From Curtobacterium poinsettiae (GTDB lineage Bacteria > Actinomycetota > Actinomycetes > Actinomycetales > Microbacteriaceae): a DNA stretch of 64,000 bases. A program made the position numbers and the translations under genes. Numbering within the stretch: position 1 is the stretch's first letter; each line of letters opens with the position of its first letter. Of the stretch, positions 6,864-16,153 are shown in pieces. Location: the NCBI RefSeq assembly GCF_025677645.1, contig NZ_CP106879.1, forward strand, positions 3,038,001 through 3,102,000. The letters are read 5' to 3'. The notes below the pieces were generated by a model that ran no database searches, was not told where the DNA came from, and saw only the letters and a program-made list of their open reading frames with translations.

Positions 6864-9428
6864 ATGTCTGCCCAGAAGACGTCTGCCTCGCGGACCAAGC
6901 CCGTCTCAGCAGTCGGCGCCTTCATCGGATTCGTCGGGTTCAGTGCCCTCGCCGGCCTGCTCGTCACGATCGGGGTCACCCCGGCCATCGCGGTCGCCGG
7001 TGTCACGACGACGTCGACGATCGGTGTGTTCGAGTCGCTGCCGGAGTACATCGAGATCGGTGACCTGCCGCAGCGCAACGAGCTGTACGCGTACTCGGGC
7101 GGCAAGTCCGTGCACTTCGCGACGGTCTACGACCAGAACCGCGAAGAGCTGAAGTTCGACCAGATCAGCGACCAGCTGAAGAACGCGGCGATCGACGGCG
7201 AGGACAAGCGCTTCTACGACCACGGCGGGGTCGACATGACCTCGCTCATCCGTGCCGGTGTGGGCAGCATCGCGGGCGGCCTCGGCGAGTCCGGCGGTGG
7301 GTCGACGCTGACCATGCAGCTCGTCCGCAACATCAAGATGCAGCAAGCCCTCGAGCTCCCCACCAAGAAGGAGCAGGTCAAGGCCTACAACGAGGCCGTC
7401 GAGCAGACCATCCCCCGCAAGCTCGAGGAGATGAAGCTCGCGATCGGGTTGGCGAAGAAGTACTCCAAGAAGGAGATCCTCACCGCCTACCTGAACATCG
7501 CCTACTTCGGCGACCAGACCTACGGCGTGCAGGCCGCGGCACAGCACTACTACAACAAGAGCGCGACCGACCTGACCCCGGCCGAAGCCGCGTCGCTCAT
7601 CGCGATCGTGCAGTACCCCGAGGCGCGCAACCTGTCGAGCCCGAAGAAGTACGACGCCAACGTCGCCCGTCGCAACGTCGTGCTCCGTTCGATGTACGAC
7701 CAGAAGAACCTCACCGAGGCCGAGTACCGCACGGCCCGCCAGTCGAAGCCGGCGGACTACGTGCACCTGACGCAGCCGTCGCAGGGCTGCCGCGCCTCGG
7801 TCGGCGACGGCTCGCAGTTCTTCTGCGACTACGCGGTCAAGATCGTCAAGGAGATGTCGCAGCTTGGGTCGTCGCAGAAGGCACGTGACACCGCGTGGCG
7901 GAACGGCGGCTACAAGATCCAGACGTCGCTGAACATCGACTTGAACGCCGAGCAGAAGCGCCTCGTCAACACCTACGACAACAAGGCCGAGACGAACCTC
8001 GCCCTCGGCGCCACGCTCAACTCCATCGAGGCCGGTTCGGGACGCATCATCACGATGGCGCAGAACAAGGACTACGACCAGTCCCTCAAGTCCGCGCCGA
8101 CTTCGACGAGCATCAACTACAGCGTCGACTACAAGTACGGCAACTCCGGCGGTTTCCAGACGGGATCGACGTACAAGCTCTTCACCCTGCTCGCGTGGCT
8201 GCAGGCCGGACACGGTCTCAACGAGGTCGTCAGCGGTGCGCCGCGGAACATGTCGACCGGCTGGACCGCGTGCGGACAGCCCGTCTACGCGGGCGACTAC
8301 AACCCCAAGAACGACAGCCCGGGTGAGAGCGGCAACTACACCGTTGCAGCAGCGACCGCCGGATCGATCAACCTGGCGTTCCTGAACATGGCGCAGAAGC
8401 TCGACCTCTGTGACATCCGCGACACCGCCGAATCACTCGGTGTGCACCGCGCGGACGGCGGCGAGCTGCAGTACAACCCGTCGGCGGTCCTCGGGACGAA
8501 CGACATCGCACCCATGACGATGGCCGCCGCGTACGCAGCCGTGTCCAACAACGGCATCTACTGCAAGCCGATCGCCATCGACGAGATCACCTCGCCGTCC
8601 GGCAAGAAGCTCGGCGGCCAGACGAAGGACTGCAAGCAGGCGATCGACCCCGAGGTCGCGCACGCAGCTGTCTACGCAATGAAGGGCACGATCACGAGCG
8701 GTACTGCGCGTGGAGCCCAGACCCCGGACGGCACGCAGCTCTTCGCGAAGACCGGCACGACGGACACCGCGAACCAGATCTGGCTCGTGGGCGCGAGTTC
8801 GCGCGTCGCGACTGCCTACTGGCAGGGCAACACGGACGGCAAGCTGAACAACCTCCGTCACTACAGCAACGGGGTGAACGGCACGTACGCCGGTGTCCGT
8901 GCGGATGTCTGGAAGCAGGCGATGACCCCGATCAACGCGACCTACCCGGCGGGCCCGTTCACCGACCCGAACAGCTCGGCGCTCCGCGGCAACGCCAAGG
9001 CACTGCCGAACCTGCAGGGCAAGACGGCGGACGAAGCGCGTGCGACCGTCTCGGGAGCCGGCTTCACCTACGTCGACGGCGGTGCACGCCCCGGTCCTGG
9101 CGACCCGGGGTCGGTCCTGTCGACCTCGCCGGCAGCGGGCGCGCTCCTGTCCTCGGGTTCGAGCGTCACCGTCTACACCTCCGACGGTACCCAGGCGACC
9201 GTCCCGGAGATCGGCGGCGACTCCCTCGGGGACGCCCGCTCGGCCCTGAACGACGCCGGGTTCACGAACGTCAACCTCGCCGACAGCTACGCCAAGGGCG
9301 GCGGTGGCAAGACCTGCAAGGTCGCCGCGGTCGAGCCGGCGATCAACGCCACGGCGAACAAGAACGACAACGTGACGATCCAGCTCTACGGCGACAAGAA
9401 CGGCAAGGCGCCCAAGGACTGCAAGTGA
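6864..9428 (+). CDS. Class A penicillin-binding protein (transglycosylase/transpeptidase) with PASTA domains
   Basis: 854-residue bifunctional peptidoglycan synthase of the PonA type. Order: short cytoplasmic tail, one membrane helix (~residues 17-48), GT51 glycosyltransferase with the catalytic EDKRFYDHGG near residue 113 and GGSTLTMQLVRN, then a transpeptidase with SxxK in STYKLF (~434), SIN (~501) and KTGTTD (~628). Two C-terminal PASTA repeats (from ~712 and ~772) probably sense muropeptide or lipid II. Start is ATG at 6864, seven bases after TAGGCT. Two cysteines flank the last PASTA domain. The next gene overlaps its stop by four bases. Confidence 0.95.
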   Translation: MSAQKTSASRTKPVSAVGAFIGFVGFSALAGLLVTIGVTPAIAVAGVTTTSTIGVFESLPEYIEIGDLPQRNELYAYSGGKSVHFATVYDQNREELKFDQISDQLKNAAIDGEDKRFYDHGGVDMTSLIRAGVGSIAGGLGESGGGSTLTMQLVRNIKMQQALELPTKKEQVKAYNEAVEQTIPRKLEEMKLAIGLAKKYSKKEILTAYLNIAYFGDQTYGVQAAAQHYYNKSATDLTPAEAASLIAIVQYPEARNLSSPKKYDANVARRNVVLRSMYDQKNLTEAEYRTARQSKPADYVHLTQPSQGCRASVGDGSQFFCDYAVKIVKEMSQLGSSQKARDTAWRNGGYKIQTSLNIDLNAEQKRLVNTYDNKAETNLALGATLNSIEAGSGRIITMAQNKDYDQSLKSAPTSTSINYSVDYKYGNSGGFQTGSTYKLFTLLAWLQAGHGLNEVVSGAPRNMSTGWTACGQPVYAGDYNPKNDSPGESGNYTVAAATAGSINLAFLNMAQKLDLCDIRDTAESLGVHRADGGELQYNPSAVLGTNDIAPMTMAAAYAAVSNNGIYCKPIAIDEITSPSGKKLGGQTKDCKQAIDPEVAHAAVYAMKGTITSGTARGAQTPDGTQLFAKTGTTDTANQIWLVGASSRVATAYWQGNTDGKLNNLRHYSNGVNGTYAGVRADVWKQAMTPINATYPAGPFTDPNSSALRGNAKALPNLQGKTADEARATVSGAGFTYVDGGARPGPGDPGSVLSTSPAAGALLSSGSSVTVYTSDGTQATVPEIGGDSLGDARSALNDAGFTNVNLADSYAKGGGGKTCKVAAVEPAINATANKNDNVTIQLYGDKNGKAPKDCK

Positions 9429-10381
9429 CCCGCGGTCGCACCGCACTCGGTGTCCTCGCTGCCGGCGCGGCCGTCGGGGCTGCTTCGGCAGCGTGGGGCT
9501 CGCTCGTCGAGCGTCGTCGCTTCGGGATCCGGTGGGAGACCGTCCCGGTGCTCCCGCCGGGCTCCCGTGACGTCACCGTCCTGCACCTCTCCGACATCCA
9601 CATGGCCCCGTGGCAGGCCGACAAGCAGCAGTGGTTGCGCGACCTGAGCCTGGTCGAACCGGACTTCATCGTGAACACCGGGGACAACCTCGGCCACGCG
9701 ACCGCGAACGCTGCCGTGGAGTACGCGCTCGAGCCGTTCCGCGGGGTGCCCGGTGTCTTCGCCTACGGGTCGAACGACTTCTTCGGGCCCTCCCCGCGCA
9801 ACCCGCTGAAGTACTTCTCCGGGCCGAGCCGGATGCACAAGGCCGCGGAGCCCGTCGGTCTGGACATCGATCGGCAGACGGCGTTCTTCGAGTCGCTCGG
9901 CTGGCTCGACCTGAACGACCAGGCGCACGCGATCGAACTCCGCGGCTCCCGGTTCGAGCTGTTCGGCACCTCGGATGCGCACCGCGACTGGGACCGCCTC
10001 GACCTGCTCCCCACGAACGTCGACGAGATGCGCAGCGACGTACCGTGGTCCGAGGACGAGGACGGACCCGCTCCCGTCGCGATCGGTGTCACGCACGCGC
10101 CCTACCGTCGCGTGCTCGATGCGTTCGTGACGCAGGGTGCCGACATCATCTTCGCCGGACACACCCACGGCGGTCAGGTGGCGCTTCCGGGAGTCGGCGC
10201 GCTCGTCACGAACAGCGACCTCCCCCGCCGGTACGCGAGCGGGTTGCACAAGTGGGAGCACCGCAACCACTGGTCGTGGCTCGAGGTCTCGGCGGGCCTC
10301 GGCACCTCGATCTACGCGCCCGTCCGGTTCGCCTGCCGACCCGAGGCCGTCGTGGTCACCCTCACCGCCCGGGCTTCCTGA
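9425..10381 (+). CDS. Metallophosphoesterase (YaeI/calcineurin-like)
   Basis: 318 residues with an N-terminal membrane segment (ALGVLAAGAAVGAASAAWG) that probably anchors the domain outside the membrane. Metal-binding motifs in order: LSDIHM, VNTGDN, YGSND, VTHAP and AGHTHGGQV. The usual GNHD block reads GSND here, so the Asn and His are replaced by Ser and Asn, an unusual change in a catalytic motif. GTG start overlaps the PBP stop (GTGA), so it is co-transcribed with peptidoglycan synthesis; homologues often follow ponA in actinobacteria. Likely substrates are phosphodiesters or lipid pyrophosphates, but this is not determined. Confidence 0.9.
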   Translation: MTRGRTALGVLAAGAAVGAASAAWGSLVERRRFGIRWETVPVLPPGSRDVTVLHLSDIHMAPWQADKQQWLRDLSLVEPDFIVNTGDNLGHATANAAVEYALEPFRGVPGVFAYGSNDFFGPSPRNPLKYFSGPSRMHKAAEPVGLDIDRQTAFFESLGWLDLNDQAHAIELRGSRFELFGTSDAHRDWDRLDLLPTNVDEMRSDVPWSEDEDGPAPVAIGVTHAPYRRVLDAFVTQGADIIFAGHTHGGQVALPGVGALVTNSDLPRRYASGLHKWEHRNHWSWLEVSAGLGTSIYAPVRFACRPEAVVVTLTARAS

Positions 10382-10434
10382 GCCGACGCGCCCGGGAGTT
10401 CGCCGGATGGTCGTGAGCATCCCCGATCATCGGA

Positions 10435-10440
10435 TAGTAT
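10435..10440 (+). promoter_or_regulatory. -10 element of tRNA-Pro
   Basis: TAGTAT lies 35 bases before the mature tRNA, consistent with a short 5' leader. I see no clear -35 at the 17-base position. Confidence 0.5.
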
Positions 10441-10474
10441 TGTCTGGTTGCTCCGGTACGGAGCGATCACACCG

Positions 10475-10549
<75 letters not shown>

Positions 10550-10569
10550 ACTGTGTTGAGACAGTACGA

Positions 10570-10603
10570 AGAAGGCCCTGGTTCTCCGGAACCGGGGCCT
10601 TCT
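10570..10603 (+). terminator. Terminator after tRNA-Pro
   Basis: 14-bp stem (10570-10583 with 10590-10603, including one G-U pair in RNA) and a six-base loop, followed by GCTTT. Lies about 20 bases beyond the tRNA. Confidence 0.8.
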
Positions 10604-10704
10604 GCTTTCCGCGGGTGCATCTCGGTCGTCGATGGGTCGCACGACCCAGTCAGCCGATTCCTGCCCCATCGCGAGCAGGCGCTCCCGCTACGCTCGCAAG
10701 CGCC

Positions 10705-11730
10705 ATGCAGAACGACAATCCCCTCGCCGCCGTGCTCGCGGCGATCGCCGCCGAGTTCCCCGACATCGCGGACGACCCGGCGCTGGGGCAGAGCCTGACC
10801 GACAACGTCTCGTCGATGATCGCCGAGGCCCACGAGCGCTACACCGCGGGGACCGACGGCAGCGTCGTGAGCCACGCGTTCCTCGACCCCGAGCACCTCG
10901 CGACCGGCAGTCTGCACGCCGAGCACGCACAGCACCCTGCCGGTGCCATGCTCGCGGCGGAGATGCTGTTCGACGCCTACCTGCCGGTCTTCATCGACGA
11001 GGTCGGTGCGACGTCGACCGCCGAGGTCCTGCGGGCCACCAGGGCCCTGCACGCCGGCATCTGGAGCCGGTTCCCGGCCGGGGCGGTCGCGTACACGGAG
11101 GCACTGCGCCAACGCCTCACCACGGCGCACCTGGACTCCCGGACGCAGATCGCGCGGGATCTGCACGACCGCATCGCCCACGGCATCCTCGCCGGGTTGC
11201 AGCGCCTCGACCTCGTCCTGCTGACGGACCCGTCGGCGGACGAACGAGCCGACCAGCTCGACGACGCAGCGCGGTTGCTCCGGAGCGCGCTCGGCGACGT
11301 GCAGGACCTCGCAGTGAGCCTGCACGCCCGGGTCGGGGATGCACTGCTCGACGACGCGCTCCGACGGCACGTGCGCGACCTGTTCCCCGACGATGATCTC
11401 CTGTTCATCGAGTCGACCGGTGTCTCCGGTTCCCTGCCGAACTGGCAGGCCGAGGAAGCGCTGACGATCCTGCTCGAGGCGCTCACCAACCGCGGCAAGC
11501 ACGCCCCCGGCTCGACGACGTCGGTGCGCTTCGTCTGGTCACCCGCGACGTTGCTCGTGACGGTCGCCGATGACGGGCCGGGCTTCGACGTGCAGGGCGA
11601 CACCGACGGCCGCCTCGGGCAGCAGACCATGCGCGAACGTGCCGCGGTGATCGGCGCGCGACTCGACGTCGAGAGCGCACCCGGTTCCGGCACCACCGTC
11701 CGCCTGACGATCCCGAGGGGCACGCTGTGA
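10705..11730 (+). CDS. NarL-type sensor histidine kinase (HisKA_3)
   Basis: 341 residues with no clear membrane helix, so probably a cytoplasmic sensor. Residues ~1-140 are an unrecognised helical sensory region. The phospho-acceptor block is RTQIARDLHDRIAHGI, with His in the DLHD context typical of HisKA_3. The ATPase domain follows with EALTNRGKHAPGS (N box), DDGPGFD (G1) and SAPGSGTTVRL near the end. ATG at 10705 gives the first segment with good composition. The next gene overlaps its stop by four bases, making a classic pair with the LuxR-type regulator. Confidence 0.9.
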   Translation: MQNDNPLAAVLAAIAAEFPDIADDPALGQSLTDNVSSMIAEAHERYTAGTDGSVVSHAFLDPEHLATGSLHAEHAQHPAGAMLAAEMLFDAYLPVFIDEVGATSTAEVLRATRALHAGIWSRFPAGAVAYTEALRQRLTTAHLDSRTQIARDLHDRIAHGILAGLQRLDLVLLTDPSADERADQLDDAARLLRSALGDVQDLAVSLHARVGDALLDDALRRHVRDLFPDDDLLFIESTGVSGSLPNWQAEEALTILLEALTNRGKHAPGSTTSVRFVWSPATLLVTVADDGPGFDVQGDTDGRLGQQTMRERAAVIGARLDVESAPGSGTTVRLTIPRGTL

Positions 11731-12344
11731 CCATCACGCACGTCGCCATCGTCGACGACCACCGGCTCTTCCGCGAAGGACTCGCCACGATCCTGGCCGC
11801 GGTCCCCACGATCCGCGTCGTGGCGCACGGTGCACGACCGTCGGAGGTGCTCGACTCCCCCGAAGCCCCCGCGATCGACGTCCTGCTGCTCGACGTCGAG
11901 CTGGACGGCCCGCCGGCACGGACGACGATCGCCACGGTCCGCCGCACCCGCCCGGACATCCGGGTGGTGGTGCTCACGATGCACCGGGACGCGGTCCTCC
12001 GCCGCACGCTGCTGGACGCCGGCGCGGTCGACTTCGTCACGAAGGACACGCCGAGCCGCGAACTGGTCGACCGGATCGCCCGCGCAGCCCACGCCGATGC
12101 GGCACCCGTCACGTTCCCCGTCGACCTGGTGACCGAGGCCCGAGCGGGCTCACCGTTGAGCGACCGCGAGCTCGAGGTCCTCCGGCTCCTCGCGGCCGCG
12201 CGCACCAACGCCGAGATCGCGGCGGACCTGCAGCTCGCGATCGGCACGGTCAAGCGGCACGTCTACAACGTGTTCCGCAAGCTCGACGTCGGCTCCCGCG
12301 TCGGGGCGGTCGCCGCAGCGACGCGCCTGGGCCTGCTCGCCTGA
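11727..12344 (+). CDS. NarL/LuxR-type response regulator
   Basis: 205 residues. The receiver domain opens HVAIVDDHRLFREGL (acidic pair DD), the phospho-acceptor Asp is in LLLDVELDG and the conserved Lys in VTKDTPS. The C-terminal HTH starts LSDRELEVLRLLAAARTN and has IGTVKRHVYNVFRKL as the recognition segment. It is the partner of the upstream kinase (GTGA overlap). Target genes are unknown. A strong hairpin closes the operon. Confidence 0.93.
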   Translation: MTITHVAIVDDHRLFREGLATILAAVPTIRVVAHGARPSEVLDSPEAPAIDVLLLDVELDGPPARTTIATVRRTRPDIRVVVLTMHRDAVLRRTLLDAGAVDFVTKDTPSRELVDRIARAAHADAAPVTFPVDLVTEARAGSPLSDRELEVLRLLAAARTNAEIAADLQLAIGTVKRHVYNVFRKLDVGSRVGAVAAATRLGLLA

Positions 12345-12358
12345 GGCCCACCCACTTC

Positions 12359-12409
12359 GTGAGCAGGAATGGTCGGGTGCCCGCGGGCGACCCGACCATT
12401 TCTGCTCAC
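12359..12409. terminator. Bidirectional terminator between the response regulator and the LLM oxidoreductase
   Basis: 20-bp stem with one mismatch (12359-12378 with 12390-12409), loop of 11, followed by AAAG on the plus strand. It lies between convergent genes. Confidence 0.85.
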
Positions 12410-12429
12410 AAAGCGAACGAACGAAGGAA

Positions 12430-13476
12430 CTAGACCGACGCCGCCGCCGCACCCGCGGGCACGAGCTTGCCGGCGGTGTGCAGCCCGGCCACGACGTCGA
12501 GCGCCTGGTGCCGGTACCGCGCCTGTGCAGCACCGGGCGACACGATCACGCCGTTCGCCCCGGTCGACGCCACGAGTGCGTTGATCTTCTCCGCGACCTG
12601 CTCGGCGTTCCCGTAGGCCTGACGCTCGGTGCGGGCGGCGATGAACCGGCGCTCGAGGTCGTTGAACTCGTACGCACGCGCCTCGTCCATCGAGACCGGT
12701 TCGGGCTTCCGGCCGGAGCGCATCCGGATGAAGGAGATCATGCCCGGGGCGCTCTGCTCGTCGATGACGGCGGGGTCCTCGTCGGTGACGACCTGCACGC
12801 CGATCAGCGCGTTCGGCGTCTGCCGGAAGCGCGACGGTCGGAACGAGTCGCGGTACAGAGCGAGCGCGGCCTCGGTGTTGTCCGACGCGAAGTGGTGGGC
12901 GAAGGCGAACGAGACACCGAGCGCGCCGGCGACCTGGGCGCTGTAGCCGGAGGAGCCGAGCAGCCAGAACTCGGGCACGTCGCCGTAGCCCGGCACTGCT
13001 CGGATGCCGGACAGCGGGTTCGACTCGTCCATGCCGGTGAAGAACCCGATCAGGTCGGACAGCCGCTCCGGGAAGTCGTCGACGTCGAGTCGGTCCGTGC
13101 GGCGCAGCGCCATCGCGGTCGCACCGTCGGTCCCCGGCGCACGACCGAGGCCGAGGTCGACGCGGTCACCGTACAGCGCACGGAGCGTGCCGAACTGCTC
13201 GGCGACGACGAGGGGGGCGTGGTTCGGCAGCATGACGCCACCCGATCCGATGCGGATGGTCGAGGTGGCCGCACCCACGGCGCTCAGCAGCACCGCCGGG
13301 GCCGAGGACGTGATGCCCGGCATCCCGTGGTGCTCGGCGACCCAGAACCGCTCGTACCCGAGCTGTTCGGCGTGCACGGCCATGTCGATGGACCCCTGCA
13401 GGGCCTCGGTGTTGGACTGGCCGTACTCGCGGGTGGCCAGGTCGAGGACGGACAGGTGCAGGGTGTCGTCGGTCAT
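12430..13476 (-). CDS. LLM-class flavin-dependent oxidoreductase (luciferase-like)
   Basis: 348 residues, a single TIM-barrel bacterial-luciferase-like monooxygenase of the MsnO8/YhbW group. Typical segments are [12 protein letters not shown] at the N-terminus, [35 protein letters not shown] (flavin-site strand) and [17 protein letters not shown] at 13476 begins [12 protein letters not shown]; the longer reading upstream is Arg/Pro-rich and shadows the terminator hairpin. Uses FMNH2 and oxygen; substrate cannot be named. Stands alone between two hairpins. Confidence 0.9.
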   Translation of the reverse strand: MTDDTLHLSVLDLATREYGQSNTEALQGSIDMAVHAEQLGYERFWVAEHHGMPGITSSAPAVLLSAVGAATSTIRIGSGGVMLPNHAPLVVAEQFGTLRALYGDRVDLGLGRAPGTDGATAMALRRTDRLDVDDFPERLSDLIGFFTGMDESNPLSGIRAVPGYGDVPEFWLLGSSGYSAQVAGALGVSFAFAHHFASDNTEAALALYRDSFRPSRFRQTPNALIGVQVVTDEDPAVIDEQSAPGMISFIRMRSGRKPEPVSMDEARAYEFNDLERRFIAARTERQAYGNAEQVAEKINALVASTGANGVIVSPGAAQARYRHQALDVVAGLHTAGKLVPAGAAAASV

Positions 13477-13517
13477 GTGGTCACCAACGCGCGCCGGCGC
13501 ACGTGCATTCCTGTGCA

Positions 13518-13569
13518 CAGACGGACGGGAGGCCCGTGGCGGCGCCGCCACGGGCCTCCAGTCCGTCTG
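13518..13569. terminator. Long hairpin upstream of the LLM gene, downstream of tdk (member of a repeated family)
   Basis: Inverted repeat with arms starting CAGACGGAC (13518) and ending GTCCGTCTG (13569), about 24 pairs with one mismatch, and the core GGAGGCCCGTGGCGG. It follows the tdk stop by 35 bases on the minus strand, so it can end that operon. A near copy occurs at 20257-20308 and a related one at 38793-38845. Confidence 0.75.
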
Positions 13570-13604
13570 GTGGGTGCGTACCGGACGCGCGCCGGCACGA
13601 GCGG

Positions 13605-14231
13605 TCAGGCGCCGTCGAGGCGGCCGCCGGACTCCGTCAGGTAGCAGTTGGCGCAGAGCGACTCGTAGGCGACGTCGACGCCGTCGATCGCGACCTGGGA
13701 ACCGTCGAAGACGAACCGGCCGTCGACCGTGCGGGCGTTGAAGACCGCCTTGCGGCCGCAGCGGCAGATGGTCTTGAGTTCCTCGAGTGCGTGCGCGACC
13801 TCGAGCAGGCGGGCGCTGCCGGGGAACGCCTCGGTACGGAAGTCCGTGCGGATGCCGTACGTGATGACCGGGATCTCGTCGAGCACCGCGATGCGCAGCA
13901 GGTCGTCGACCTGACGCGGGGTGAGGAACTGCGCCTCGTCGACGAGCACGCAGCTGACGGGCCGCACCATGCCGTCCAGGCGGTCCGACTCGGGGTCCAG
14001 GGCACCGGCGGCGGTGACGGCCTGCCGTACGTCGGCGTCCGGCGAGAAGACGATGTCGACGGTCCGGGTCACGCCCAGGCGGGAGACGATCTCACGATCG
14101 CCCTTGGTGTCGACCGCGGGCTTGGCGAGCAGTACCCGGTGCCCGCGCTCCTCGTAGTTGTAGGCGGCCTGCAGGAGCCCCGTGCTCTTGCCGCTGTTCA
14201 TCGCGCCGTAGCGGAAGTAGAGCTTCGCCAC
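13605..14231 (-). CDS. tdk: Thymidine kinase
   Basis: 208 residues, type II thymidine kinase of the dTMP salvage pathway. The P-loop reads [12 protein letters not shown] near the N-terminus, the lasso/DEAQF motif is LVDEAQFL, and the zinc-binding cysteines are CRCG and the C-terminal CANC. GTG at 14231 overlaps the last base of the upstream regulator's TAG stop. Position as last gene of a signalling operon is probably organisational, not functional. Confidence 0.96.
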   Translation of the reverse strand: MAKLYFRYGAMNSGKSTGLLQAAYNYEERGHRVLLAKPAVDTKGDREIVSRLGVTRTVDIVFSPDADVRQAVTAAGALDPESDRLDGMVRPVSCVLVDEAQFLTPRQVDDLLRIAVLDEIPVITYGIRTDFRTEAFPGSARLLEVAHALEELKTICRCGRKAVFNARTVDGRFVFDGSQVAIDGVDVAYESLCANCYLTESGGRLDGA

Positions 14232-14932
14232 TACGCGAGGAACCCGTCCTCGGCAGCCCGACGGATGAGGTCGGACTTCTTCGAGGCGGGGCGGCCCACC
14301 TTGCTGTACTTCTCGCGCACGCGACGCAGGTAGGTCTTGGCGGTCTCGTACTGCACGTTCATCTGCGCGGCGACCTCGTTGGTGGAGTAACCGGAGACGT
14401 ACAGGCGGAGGGCCTCTTCTTCGCCGGCGCTGAGCTTGGGTCGCTGGTGGGCCTGGGCGCCCGTCGGCAACGGTCGCCACTCGCGGGGCTGCGGGGTCTC
14501 GCGGGCGACGCCCATGATCTCGCGTGCGACGTCCATGACCTCGCGCATCGGGAGCGACTTCGACAGGAACGCGGCGGCACCTGCGGCGAGGGCGCGGTCG
14601 CGGGACTCACGGCTGTCGACGCTCGAGAGCACGATCACCTTCGCCCCGGCGGCGCGGCAGGTACGGACGCGGGCCTCGATGGAGACCGGTTCCTTGAGCT
14701 GGAAGTCCAGGAACACCAGGTCGGTCGGGAAGCTGTCGCTGTGGACCATCTCGAGCCAGGTGTGCGCGGTCAGGGCCAGGTCGAAGTCGAACGCGTTCAC
14801 CGCGATCCAGCTCGACAGGCTGTCCAGCAGCACCTCGTGGTCGTCGAGGATGGCCAGCCGCACACGTCGTGCTCCCGGGTTCGGGAGGGACGGCGACCCC
14901 TCCGAGAGCCTGTTCGGGTCAGTGCTGGTCAT
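14231..14932 (-). CDS. LuxR-type response regulator
   Basis: 233 residues. Receiver: VRLAILDDHEVLLDSL, phospho-acceptor in LVFLDFQLKEP, Thr/Ser switch in VIVLSSVDS and Lys in FLSKSLP. HTH: LSAGEEEALRLYVSGYSTNEVAAQMNVQYETAKTYL, slightly divergent from NarL because ERE is replaced by EEE. ATG lies inside the end of the preceding membrane-protein gene (14-base overlap). Likely the output of the kinase two genes upstream. Confidence 0.9.
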   Translation of the reverse strand: MTSTDPNRLSEGSPSLPNPGARRVRLAILDDHEVLLDSLSSWIAVNAFDFDLALTAHTWLEMVHSDSFPTDLVFLDFQLKEPVSIEARVRTCRAAGAKVIVLSSVDSRESRDRALAAGAAAFLSKSLPMREVMDVAREIMGVARETPQPREWRPLPTGAQAHQRPKLSAGEEEALRLYVSGYSTNEVAAQMNVQYETAKTYLRRVREKYSKVGRPASKKSDLIRRAAEDGFLA

Positions 14933-16153
14933 AGGAGAACCTTAGTGCGAGGGCGGAGGGGCGGACCGCGACGTCGAGGTCGGGGAACGTCACGCGGAGG
15001 ACGGCGAAGTAGGGGTCGAAGGTGCGGTGGATGCCGATGTCGGAGTCCGCCACAGCGAGCTCCAGCTCGACGGACACCCGAGCGGGTGCGGGCGACTGCG
15101 CGGGCCGGGCGGCCGGGGCTGCCCGGGCCGCCTGGGACGCCGCGGCCGCCACGGTGTCCGCTCGGCGCACCCTCGCGCGGAAGCCGGCCGGGTCGACGGT
15201 CGAGGCGCGGAGGGCCGCACGGACGAAGGTGCGGACGACCGCCCGCTGGTCGGTGTCGAGCGTCGCGATGAGGCCTTCGGGGTCGTCGACCACCGGCGCC
15301 TCGCCGCCGTCGACCCGGACGGCGTGCTCGAACCAGGTGCGGTCGGCGTCGGCGACCATGGACGCCCGGATGCCGTCGGCGATCGCGCGGGCTCGGGCAC
15401 GGTCGGCATCGGTGATGACGTGCGCGTGCGGAGCTCGGCGAAGAACGGGGCGACGTTGCGGGACAGGATCGTCGCGCGGTCCTGCTGCACGCTCTGCGCG
15501 ATGCCGTCCCGCTCGGCACGCGCGACGGAGTACGACCCGGCACGGATCTGCACCCGTTCGGCGAGCCCAGCGAAGGTCCAGGCGAACACCGCGGACGCAG
15601 CGGTCAGCACGAGCGTGGGGGCCGCGGCCAGGAACGCCGCGACGGCGACCGGCACCTCGTGTGGGAACTCCGCTGCACCAGCGCCCCAGGTCACGGCGTT
15701 CACCGCGGCCAGGACGACCCCGCCGATCGTCAGGTCGGTCCACGGACGGTAGGGCGCGACCATGACGATGCCGGTCGCGGTGATCAGGGACATGAAGTCG
15801 TTCAGGGCACTCCGGTCCGGCCCCCACTGCGCGGCGACGCTCGTGACCGACGCCAGGCCGAGCAATCCGACGTGCGCGACGAACGCCCAACGCGGGAACG
15901 GCGCACGGAACGGACTCGAGGCAGCGAGCACCACCACCGCCGAGGCCGCGACGAGCAGCACGGTGAGGGCGCTGAGCGTCGGGCTGCCCTCGACGTCGCG
16001 GTCGAAGACCGACACGAGCAGGGCCCAGACGACGCTGCCGGCCCCGAGGACGACGGCCAGGGGCCGCGACCCCATCGCGCCGAGCGGGTCGTACTGCTGT
16101 GCGGTCCGGCGGGAGCCCCATCCGGACCCGTGGCGCTGCCCCGCCGCCGTCAT
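14919..16153 (-). pseudogene. Polytopic membrane protein of unknown function, interrupted by a frameshift
   Basis: The first frame (16153 down to ~15430) encodes about five or six hydrophobic helices and then a helical segment (AGLAERVQIRAGSYSVARAERDG) ending NVAPFFAELR. The matching continuation (HVITDADRARARAIADGIRASMV to the stop) is in another frame. One missing base near 15425-15435 accounts for both; repaired length is ~411 residues. The soluble C-terminal half ends FSYDQH and resembles no domain I know. ATG overlaps the kinase stop and its 3' end overlaps the regulator start, so it is the middle of a kinase-membrane protein-regulator operon. It may be an accessory sensor. Confidence 0.75.
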
